A stretch of 64,000 nt of DNA from assembly GCA_023055505.1 (NCBI GenBank), contig JALIRH010000010.1, positions 6,330,001-6,394,000 on the forward strand, read 5' to 3'. Position numbers and translations under genes: made by a program. How positions within the stretch are numbered: the first letter of the stretch is position 1; every line of letters starts with the position of its first letter. The stretch is from Callipepla californica brunnescens. Taxonomy: Eukaryota > Chordata > Aves > Galliformes > Odontophoridae. This document shows positions 41,501 through 53,500 of this stretch, in pieces. Under the pieces are notes generated by a model. It worked only from the letters and a program-made list of their open reading frames with translations. It was not told where the DNA came from and ran no database searches.

Positions 41501-44500
41501 TAATTTTGCAGTATAAAGCACATTAAGGCAAGTTAAATACAGAGAGAAAGGCAAGTTAAATACAGAGAGAAAGGCAAGTTTGCACAGCTGTGAAAAATAC
41601 AGTACACAGAAAAGCCTGCGCTCAGCAAAAGATGAGTTCAGAAGCCTGCTACAAAATGTATTATTAAATTGACAGCTATATTTCCTTTCACAATATAACT
41701 TATTGGGATTCTGTTGTGTTTGGTTTTTGATTGGAAATTACATCAGAAAAATCTAGCAAGACTAATGCCATAAAAATGCCTATTTTGAATTTTCTATCAC
41801 TCAAGATTTTTGTATTAGTTTTAAGTTCTGTCACTGTGCTGGAGTTACCAAAGCTTTTTCTGCAACCTCATAGGCAGACTCAGCTAATGCTAGTGCAAAG
41901 TGTGGTTTGGGAAGGAAGTCTATGGGGGGGCCTTTCTGCAATTGGAAATATGTAGAAAACTCCTTGGATGCCTTAGTTCTCCAAAGAGATTTCATTGTTA
42001 CCTAGTAACTGCAGTACTGTCTATTCAAAATAAAAATACACAAATAAACATTAAAATATGTTTAAAACCTATTATTAAACTCTCTCACTGAGTATATATC
42101 AAACTGAATCTGCATGAATCTGAACTCTTGCATTTATGTAAAACAAACTTGACTGTGAATCTCAAATTGTATTATGTTTAACAGTCATATTTTAAAGATG
42201 AACTACAGAAGCTGAAAGTGTTTTTTGCCCTTTTCTGCTCCTTTATCCTATGAAGACAGCCACAAACGTTTTTCTTTTTTTTTTTTTTTTTCTTGCTTTG
42301 TAACATTTGAAAGATATTTATAACCTTTTGCACTGAATGTATCAGTTGTGAGATGCTTCCAGCTCAGAGTAAGGTCAGAGTTAAATCTGAGTCGAGACTG
42401 TAAATGACTGCTACATAAGAGGAAGCATAAAAATGACTTTAGACAACACTACAATATGAACAGTAGAAGCGTTTTCTGTAATTTATAAGGTGACTGCTGT
42501 TTAAGTGGTGTTGTAACTATTGAAGAATTCATTTCTGACAAAGTATGCCAGAGTAATATTGGTATTGTTTCTGCAGGATTGTTTATTTGGAGAACATGTT
42601 TTCTGTCAAATAGCATGTTTGCTTCAGTCTGAAGGATTTTCTAAGAGATTTCAACATCAAATCATTAGTGAAATTGTTTTTCCCATGATTGTGAAGCTCT
42701 TGTGATAAGCTGGCATGCAGGTATGCAGACTTGCATTCACCAGGCAGCCCAGAATGAAAAAAATGAAGTAATTTTATTTCCTAGATGGTAAGAATGGGAA
42801 TTCAACGCTACTAGCCAAGGAGAGGAACAACCTGAGATACCTGTGTTTCTTTTTATAATACTGAATAATAACAGATTTCTTTTCATGACACTGATTTTTG
42901 TTTGAAAGCTTTTACACGTTGATCTTGATTTCCATTAAGCATATTCTCAAGCAGCGGATAAATAGTGTGAACAAATATTTATCAAATGGTGGTTCAGTTT
43001 TGGGCTGTCTGCTATTTATTATTCTGTGATATGTTTTATCCATGGACATGTGGACAGTTTTTCTGCTCCCAAGTTAAATGTATGTGTTTGGGTTTGGAAA
43101 GGAGAAATACTGTGAGCGAGAGCATCGGTGTAAATTCCAGTATGATGGAGATTAAGAATTAACTCATCGATTAGCAAACATTTTCTTTAGAATCTAACGG
43201 CTGTCTGAATGCTATTGAATTAGATAAGATTGCGTGAATCTCAGTGAGCTTGAGCACACCGTTCTGCTTTTAATCCAGGTAGACATTACATAACGGCAGT
43301 GTGTCCTCATCTCTGCGCCTCTCTCCGCTGCCGGGCCCCTCGTGGCCGCCAGGTGGCGCCCGCGCTCCGCGCACGGCCGCTCGTGGCTCGGCGGCAGCTC
43401 GGTGTCTCGGTGCCCGGGCAGCGGCCGTTACTGTAGCGCTGCACGTGGCGGGGTGCTCGGCGACGTGGCCCTGCATTCCAGCCGATTGAATTGAAAGGTG
43501 CTGTATCCCTCCACCCCGCCTAGGACTGCTGGAGGCAGCTGGGGCGTGCCTTGGATGACCCATGCCGTACCTAGGGGCTCCGAATCCCAGCTCCGCTGCC
43601 GTTCCCTGTGCGGGGCAGGCTGCGAATGAAGAAAGTTCCATTTCCTGAGCTGTTTTCTTCTGCAAAGATAATACTCCTTACCCTGATAAGAATCCCCTGG
43701 CCAGGCACCTATCCGTCTTTCTCATCTGCTCTCTCATTTGCGTTCACTGGCTGCATTCACGTGGGCAGCTTGTGGAGAGGCTTTTCGTTTTCCCCAATGG
43801 GAAATTGCCCAAAGCATTGCCTATGCGATAGTATGGGAAAACAGCTTTTCCAGCTTGATTTTGCTTCTCTCACCGTCTCCTCCCTCAAGCTGGTTAGCTA
43901 GAGAGGAGACATGTGAAATTTCTTTTTTGAGCACTTCAATATTGAATCTTCTTTCATGTGCTTTATTTACTTCACACAGTTAGGAACAATCTTTGTTTAG
44001 GACTGTAGCAGGTGGTTGTCATGTTACAGACAGAGAAACAAAGAGATAACAGAGAGGAGGAGGAGCACTCCAGCCAGCTGTGAGAGAAAATAGTGATCTA
44101 ACTGAACTGAAGTGCAGCATCCTCGTGGCAACATTTATTAATTTATTAATAATTTGATTCTGGGACTGTTTTGGGGTGTACTTACTCAGCATTTCACTTG
44201 CTTCATCAAAATGAGTTGAATAGATTGTAAAAAGTTCTATAATGTTACATCTTAAAAATAAAAAAGCATCAGCATCCTTACCCATCCATTGGGGGTGATG
44301 CAGAATGTCTTATTTTTGTACCAAGAAGTAAGGAAATGGTATTTTCTTAAATGTCACAATGCCAAGCATTCAAGAGTTTTAAATGTCATCCTAGACGAGA
44401 GCTTTCTCTCAGAAGGAAAAAAATGTTCTTTTTATGTAAGGTCTTCAATTCTTTAGTGTCTCTCCCGCTAGCAATTGAAGAATGTGTTTTGGAGTAGAAC

Positions 44501-47500
44501 AGCCTGTCCAAACTTTTAAAATACTCAGTTTTATTTCAGTATTTTGGAGAGAAATTTTTTGTTTTCCAAATTGCTGCTTGATTTTTTCATTTGCTTCATT
44601 TGATTTTTTTACAAAATGCATTTTTTGTATAGCATCTTTGCATCTTTTATGGTCTTAATCATCTACTGAATGTAACTCACTCTCAACTTTTCCCTACTTC
44701 ATATGTAGATCATTTGAGTACTTTGTCTTCTGCTAGTAATGAGATTGATATTTTTGTATTGGAGTAAAATCTACCTTTATGATCCTATTTTTTCTAAATT
44801 TGCTAGCTGGAAACCTCCTGAAGAAGCTTATAGATTTGCAGGCTACAGCAAGCTGCTACTTACCAGCCTTCACGGTGTGGAAGCATGGAGTAGCGACTGA
44901 TGAAGGAGGGGGCAAGAGAAGATAGTAAAAGGATGCTGTAGTTTATAGAGGCGTTATTATTTATTTCAAATTTGATGTTTGATTCTTTTATTTTTAGAAG
45001 GTTATGAATGCTACACTTTATGAAAGTCAAAGTGTTTAGCAAAGACCACTTGCAAAAGCTTTACCTTTATTATTACGTTAATTTTATGTTATGCCAAATT
45101 AAGTTTAAAAACAAATAAGCAAACAAACAGAAACCAAACACTACTTCACCTCTTACACTGTCTTTTCTGCTACACTATTTAAAGTGTTTCAAGAAACAGA
45201 CAGAACATCACTTAAACTATGTCATATATCTCATGATAATAAAATGAAGTCTGGGAAACGTGATCAGAAATTTGACTGAGCTGCATGATTTTTATAATAG
45301 TTTTAATTGCCTTTTCCCTTTAAAGGTATGATCAGAATTGGAAGTCAAAAATCCACATCTGGGCAGGAAGAAATATGTTTTGTTCTTAAACCTACACTAT
45401 GAGTAGTCACATCACATTACTTCAAGTATGCAACCCTTAAACATGCACAGCACATCTATAGGAAGATTCTTATATTGTGTCTTCCCTTAAATGCAGGATA
45501 CTGCATTACAATTGAAAAATTCCGTGAAGAATATGTGCTGCAGGAGCAGTCTAAAATAGTGAGAATACTGATTCTGACCTCTAGTGCTGTATTGCAACAA
45601 CTGAATTGTCTGTTCTTCCATTCCCCTCTACCTACTTCTAACCCAAACTGCACATTTTAGGACTCACTCAGTAAACTTTAGATTTCTGTTTTGTTTTCCT
45701 TATAGTTTTTCATGACTTTTACCATTTGTTTCTTGAATGCTAGTGCTACAGCTGCTAAAGTTCTCAGTATTTTTGCAAAAGCATTAAAATGCTGAAATGC
45801 CCTGTGCACGTTTGCAATTTTAGGAAGAACATCACAGGGTCCAGGGAAGAAGACATCTTTTCCATGTTGTGGATGGATTACAATATATTAATGCTGCACT
45901 GAGTATCAGAAAGGCATTCCTGATGTCCTGAGCAGACTGGACAGAGAAGAGTTGTTGAGGTGATCTGTTTCTTGCTGCCCTATGCAGCATGCAGCAGAAG
46001 CTGCCTGGATTCTGTTGTGTGAAACATGTGGATTGGTTAGCGTAATGGTACTGACCCTGTTTAAAAGAGCAACCAACCAATACGTACAAACAAGGAAAAT
46101 AGCTACAACATGAACTACCTCAGACGTTGAAGCTGGGCTCAGTTCAGTGAGAGTGGAGTAATGTGGTGTAACATGGACCTAATTAATGGACTGTGTTCAT
46201 ATTTCTTGATCAATACTTTGCAACATATAATATTTTAATTATCTGACCTCCATGTTTTCATGTTTTGCTATTATGATCTTAGGTGCAGATTATTTGCTGG
46301 ATTTTCTTTTTTTTTTACAGAAAGAGCTATAGAAGACCATGAATTAGTGATGGAAGTCCAGTCAAACTGGGGGATGGAAGAGGAAAACAGATTTCATTTT
46401 AGAAAAAATTATGTCAAATATGAATTTTTTAAAAATCCTGTGGTAAGTCATAATATATTATATGTGAAGTGGTCTACTTGCTGTTGCTGCAGAATAGCTT
46501 TTTCTGTTACACACAGGTAGACTGTAAAGCTGTTAGTGTAACATGTATCTAAAGCAGTAATTTAGAAGTTGTATAAAGAGCATAAGAATATATTGCAGTG
46601 TACGTAGCTGTAGGCCAGTAACTTTACGGCAGTCGTAAAATATCAGTCATATTAATTTTGAGGGGAGGTGAGAATTGAGAGATGTGGAATTTGCACAAAG
46701 ACCTATGACAATATGAGAATTTTTTTGAGTGAAGTTTCCATCATGTGACAACAAAATATAAAATATAAAATGAAGCAGTACAAGGAGGGACATCGCTAGA
46801 AAAGATTATTTTATTGTTAAAGTGAAAATTGAATGTTACGGCCCAGCACCGCCCAATGGCAGCTTTTCTGAGCTGCAGCTAAATGGCAACTGACACAAAA
46901 GGCCATGAGCAGCCATAACCTATTAGGAGTAAGTGAAAGTGAAGTGAAAGTTAGTGTTTGTTAGAAATGGAAAGGGAGCAGAAACAACCTGTAACTCAAA
47001 CATGCTGCAAAGGTTAACGCTGCTGATTCATTCCTTGCTTGATGGCAAAGGCCATGGAAGCAGTACTGGCATGGAAGGAGAAACTTACACCTGGTTACTC
47101 ACGTGCACAATGTATTTGGACCACTCCTAATGCTATCTCTTATACGACCAGCTTGTTTCAGATGTCAAAGGAAGAAGTAGCAATAAATAAATAAATAAAT
47201 AAGATGAAGTAAAAAGGTGAAAAGTGAAAGCTAACTTAGATTATCTAACTGAAAAGGTAAATATTGAGGCAGCAAAATAAAGAGATTTGAGGGTGTTTTC
47301 TTGTTCCATGCATGTTTCTCTGGACAAATCATGTATTCCCACATTGAACGGATATCACTGTACTAGTAAGGAATTCTAAGCCTGAGTTGGTTTACAGTTA
47401 GAGAAGCTTTCAAAGAGTAAATATATGTGTATTGGTTAACCAGTGAACAGAACCTGCTGTGGAGCATGGCAACCATGCAGCTGTGAATACCTCCAGCCGC

Positions 47501-50500
47501 TGTGCCTCATCAAAGCCTTTACTATTTCTGCTGAGGTTCTTCTGAGTACTATGGTGCTAAGTGTAGCAAGAATGCTTTATTAGAAATAAGTTAACATGAA
47601 TTAACCCTAACAGGTACCTGGCACTAAGGGCCAGGCACCGCAACATGACTTGCAGTGCTGCATGAAACCATCTTGCTTTTTCTCAAATTTCAATGTTTCT
47701 CAGCAAATAATACGTAGGCTGTCACAAATTTAGGAAGAATACTAAAGGAAAGCTTTACATCCAAAGAGATACAAAGTTTAATATTTATATTTTACAAAGC
47801 TTTGATACAGATTTTTGTCATTGCAGAGCTTTTTTCCTGATCATATGATATCTTTTTCAAGTGAGACCAATGCAGCTGTAAAACACTCTGGGATATTACA
47901 GGTATGTAACCTTTAAAGGAGGTGAGCCAGTACGGTTTGGAATTCACAGCTGTCTACATTGAGTGAGCTCTTAGTCGCTCTAAGATCTACTGATAGTTTT
48001 TGTGTAATTCTAAACATGGTTAATGACTTTTTTCTTTATGAAATGTGGAGTGTCCCTTCTAGACAGTTATTATATGACTATATTTGGAAATTGGCATACT
48101 CAGTCAGAATCAAATATCACAAAAATGGCTAATATTCAGTAAAAAAAACAGTATTGGGTTTTTCAGGTAAAACACTTTCCTTGAAAGATTGTAGTGCTGA
48201 AATAATTATCACATACAGCAGCGCAACAGTGGAATAGTGAGGAATTGGTAATGTGATACAAATAGATATAAAAAAGAGTTAAATGGTTGAACTTAATGAG
48301 TAGAAAATTTAGACTGACTAGTATGATTTGTTAGCTTGAAGGCTACTGTAACCTTACAAAAAAAAAATGGTAGGTCACTCAGTGTTAGTCATCTTTTAAG
48401 CGGACGCAAGATTTTAATTTACAGCAGGAATAATTTCACAGAATGACCATATCAGGGATCATCATCTTACTTCTCAAAGAGGGGAAAAATGAGTAATAAA
48501 GGTGGAAACATACACATCACTCTTGTTTGCTTGTCACTAGGAAATTTAATTAATAGAAGAACTTTCACTGGTCTTAAGACAACAACACTGTATGTGTGAG
48601 TTTTGGGGATAAAGAATGATTGGAAAGGCAACATAAGAAGAGATATTTTAAAGTAGAACTGAAAGTAATATGGAAATAAAAATATATTTTTGTGCATCAA
48701 TATAATGCATTCTACCAGCAAATGAAGAATATTGAAGAACAAAATTTCAAGGCATTCATCTGTACTAAAAAGTTATGTCCTTATGTATATATTATCTTAT
48801 ATATATATATATATATTTGCTAGCATCCTCTTTTATATATATACACGTATGTATGTATGTATGTATATATATGTATTTTATATTTGTATATGTATTAATA
48901 TACAAAAAAGGGGATGCTAGCAAATAGGTAACCCCCAGATGTAGTTTTAAAAGTTCCAAATAAAAAGTAATTGATGCGTACTGTGTTATATAAATAATTT
49001 TTATGAAATTAAATTAAAATTTTGTGACATCAAAAGATGCTGCATGTCTAATAAAAATTGGTTCAGTTTTCCTGTTGACAGGGAAAATAGTTTAAGTACT
49101 AGTACTAGTAGTTAGTGTGTTTAGTTTAGTCATCGAATCTTGTTCCCTTTATTGTGAAAATTTTGTTTTGTTTTGTTTTGTTTCATGTGAACAATCTGAT
49201 ATTTGAGTATTTTAAGATTAAACTGTTTGCCATTTATACCCTTGCACAGAGCATTTTTCAGCCCTGAGAATTGAACATATGTGATATGTGGAAAATGTGC
49301 AAGACTTGTGGAGCAGATTGATAATCATTCTATATGTGTGTGTATGTAACATATACACAAAAATATATAATTTTGTTAAGTTTGAAAAATCTGTTGTGAT
49401 CACTCAACTACTACCATTTTATGTTGTATTGTCAGTTTAATTGTATTTGGGCTAACAAAACTTAGTAGACATAAATACCCGCTCAGATTTTGTAGCTGCC
49501 ATGCTTGTTTCAGCAGCTCTTCAGTTGATAGTTTACAATGGGTTGCTATTTTCTTGGAAACTTTCACTAAGACAAGTTAATGGGCTTGCGTTATTATTTG
49601 TGATGTGCTTGGTCAGGTATCAAGAGAGACATTAATCTTAACAAATCAATGCTTAGAAATGATTAAAAAATCACTTCTGAAACTTTTATAGCTTTTTGTG
49701 GATTGACCTGTAAGCAAGTAAAATGTTTTTCAAATACGATTTTCCTGACTTTCATTGAAAGCAAAAGAGGAAGTATATTTGTCTCATAACTTTAGATGAG
49801 AACATCTGAATGGCCTTAAAAAAAGCAAAATGTATACCTGCCTCCTCTCTATTTAGCAAGTGCTAAATAAAATCACTAGTTCTGAAATATGCCAAATGTC
49901 TATGTGAAAGAGGACAGGAAATTATTCTTGGCTGTAAAGACTGTTAGCCTTCAAAAAAAAAGAAGATATATATGATTATATTGCATAGATTGTGACCATT
50001 CTGTATGCACGTCTAGTTGTAGTCAGTGTGAGTTATTTGGTCTTCACATTAAGTTATTTTTGCAAGTTGGATGCCTTAAAAAATATTCAGTGCAGTATGT
50101 AGATTTTAATCAGTCCTCAATGACAATGAAAGATTCTATTGAATATTTCTATTGTTTTTATATACTGAGTTTTTTTGTTTTGTTTGAGTATTAACTCTCA
50201 TAGGTGGGTAACAGACTCATTCACTTGGTTAATTAGATGTGAATCTTGTTGCTTGTTATTTCAAATAGGCCTTGTGACTTGTTTAAAATGTGCTCTCATT
50301 TGGTGTGCATTGATACATGCATTAGATCCTTTCATATTCTTATTCAAGACAGCATTCCCGATGAATAGACAGCAAAACACAGTGTTGACAGGACTGAGCC
50401 CGTTGTAGTTAGATGAAATCCTAACCTCGCTGAAGTAAATGAATTTCTTCTAAGATTATTTTATAGAATCAATTTTTTTTATCTTTTATCATTTTTTTTC

Positions 50501-53500
50501 ACTATGCAGGGTGTCAATCACATTTAAATGCAGTGATGACACATCTTCATTAGGAATGGTTGAAATTAGATGGGCATTTATGCTTTATTTATTTATTTTT
50601 TTACTTTAAGAATATACCTATCCCTTTTTCCTTGTTTGCTGAATAGATGTGATTGTTATTTGAGTTCTGTAGGTAGACTTGAAGCTCAGAGTTCAAGACT
50701 CATATTGACCAATTTGTTTACTTCTTTCTAATAGCTTTTTGTGTATAATGTATGTCAGAGAGTTATTGTAGATGGCACCTGTCCAAACCATCTTCCAGAG
50801 AAATGAAAAAAAACCCTTTCATATAGTGTAAAATATATTAGAGGAAGTAGCATCTATTTTTCCTGAACAAATGTAAAATGTGAACATTACATATGGAAAA
50901 ATTAAGTTAAAGACAGAACAGCATTAGAAAATCAAATGCTCAGAATTTTGGGGAAGTTAGAATTACCAATACCTTTTGCCCTTTCCTCTTATTCCCTTCT
51001 CTATTTCCATCTCATTCTCCATATTCTTAGTTGTTTCCATTCTTTGTATTCATGGATTTAAGATTCAAGCATTCTTTTCTAAGCCCTTTGCCACAGCAAG
51101 TCCCTCTTTTCCTGATCATTTTTATCTGACTCTGGTACAGGTTTCAGGCTGGAATATCTCTGCAATGAATTTCAGTCTTTTATCAGTTTCCAGACGTATT
51201 CTAACCTGCCTGTTCTCTTTCACCATCTTCAACACTGGGTTTAGTTGGCTTTTCTTCCAGTCTGAGCCCCTCAGAATGACTGAAGTCTGAAAGAGAAAAT
51301 AGTGCACATCAGTATTAGTTCCTTTCTTGGTGACCCTCAAATTTATTAGGATGTTCTGAGGAAAATCTTGTGCCTTCCTAGTAGCCTTGGACTAGATCAT
51401 GGACAGCAGTCATTGCATTTTTTGAAGAAATCAGTTATCAAATTAAAACACAATTCACAGAGTCTTAGGACAATAACAGCTTCTCTAACACTCAAATTTG
51501 TGTGTATCTGCTTGAGAAGCACTGATCTCAGCAAACACTGTTCTCTTCCTCCAGTGCAGCCATTCTTCCATTGAAAAAGTTGAAGGCATTATTAATGTCT
51601 TCAGTGTCTGAAAGCAGACAAATAAGTTGTGTGTAGTTGAGAATGCAGTTTTCTATCTTTATTCTGTTCAAGTGACATCTAGCATTTTTTTGAATTTTTT
51701 TACTATTGTATTCATTTAGTGGAATGTTTTTCCTGTTGCATTGTTTTTGTTCTTCTTTGTGGGTTTTTTTTTTCTTTATTTTGTTTTGTTTGTTATTCAG
51801 GTTGGTTTTAAGTTTGTTGGTCTTAGAGCAAATCAAATAATAATCCAGTCCTTGGTGCTGTCATATATTAGAATCTGAAAGACATGGTGACATTTGACAC
51901 ACCCCACATATCATGCTATATATTTCGCTGCATGAGAGTCAGGGCACAAACTTCTTTCAACATATTGTTAACCAGTAATTCTTGCCTGCAACATGACATC
52001 ATGTAACTCTTCCCACTTCTTTTACCTGTATGAAAGATTTTCCGTATTTTTGGCCTATTTTGATTTTCTTTTTTCTGTATAAACAGTAATCCTTTTCCCC
52101 TGTATTCTTGCATGCACTTCCATTAAAGAAATCAAAAGACTTTGCTTTCTACTGTATTTAATTTTATGCATTTATTAAATATATTCAGTTCTCACTCTGT
52201 AATATATTTTCTGCTCATTTCTTGTTACAGTTAATGGTATTTTCTCTCACATTTCCTCAACTGTCATAGAAAGAAGGATATAGAATTGCTTTTTTTCCTA
52301 GCAATATTGCTACTTTTGATAGCATTGATAGCACGGGTACAGAAGTGACTGTTGAAACTGAGGTTTGTACTATTTCTGCACTTTGGCCTGCTGCGTATGA
52401 AAGTGTTTTTCCTGATTGTGCTTCTGGTTGGAAGCTCTTATGACAGGAGCTGAGGGAAGGTGCTCATGCAGACTGAGAGGAAGCACTCTTTATCTCTTCT
52501 GCAAAGATCCTACGACCTAAAGAGATGTTCTTTTGGTTTTATATAGATTGACCATGTTAGAATATCCTAAATTTTCAGTTTGAATTTTGTTATGGAGTTG
52601 AAGGCTGTACTGGGGCAGTGTTTTATCTTCACCATCAGTGAAGCTGGTAATGCGTGGCAAATGGGAAAATTAACAGGTTGGAACACTGAACAAGGACCTA
52701 CTTCTCAGTGTGGATTAAATAGCTTAAACTGTATTTGTACATGGCTATATGACAGCAGCACATGAAGATGGATGTACATAGTCTTGTAATTTACTATTCA
52801 TGCGAATAGCAGTGAAACTCTCATAATGCATTCTTAGTTGTGGGATAGATATTCTGGGTGCTCTTCTGTCAAATGAATCCTGCCCACATTACTGCATTCA
52901 TAACATCTCAATTTAATCAGTTTGAGATGGTCTACATGTTATACTGACATGCATCTGACTGCAAGATAGGAAAAATAAAAGTGAAAGTTAGCCTTGTTTG
53001 TTTGGGTTGGACAACATTACTTAGTGGTGAAAAAAAAGATGTACTTCCAAAATCACACTAACTTCATCATTTTACTGCAGCTTGGTGCCAACCAGTCTCT
53101 TGCCTGGATATCTGTTCATATGCTTCATGCCATCAACTCAGATTTTCTAAAAGTGGCAGCAGAAAGGAGGAGAACACAACAATGAAAGCTGCAGATATCA
53201 GCAGGAAAGCCCCTTGTTCCTTGTAGCCTAGGTATTATTTATGTTACTATAGGCCAGTGTCGGACAAAGTTCCTTGAGAGAGTAGTAATAACGTGAATTC
53301 CTTTGTATTTTGTGGAAATAGAAACGTTCTAGGTTACTATGTTTAGGTAAGAGTCGTAATTTTGGTTAGCTTTGCTGGAGGAAGAGGAACAGAAATGAAT
53401 ATGTTAAATGGAATTAGAATACAGTTAATACTATTGACAAAATTTGTAGGTGCTTTTGAAGACTGAATAAAACTGTATGCTTGGTCTTCAGAAGATGATA

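Larger units (their letters stand above)
40683..46320 (+). other. GRB14: GRB14 intron 3
   Basis: A 5.6 kb intron that splits the RA domain. It holds a short 23-bp tandem repeat near 41.55 kb and an isolated CpG-rich segment near 43.3-43.6 kb (listed separately). The rest is AT-rich without recognised genes. Confidence 0.85.
46443..47826 (+). other. GRB14: GRB14 intron 4
   Basis: A 1.4 kb intron. Most of it is a candidate LTR-like block (46834-47645, listed separately), including an AAAT-type microsatellite at 47183-47201. Confidence 0.8.

Noticed and set aside
43270..43665. 131-codon open frame on the - strand in the intragenic CpG island
   Set aside because: Low-complexity product caused by G+C bias, with no recognised domain.
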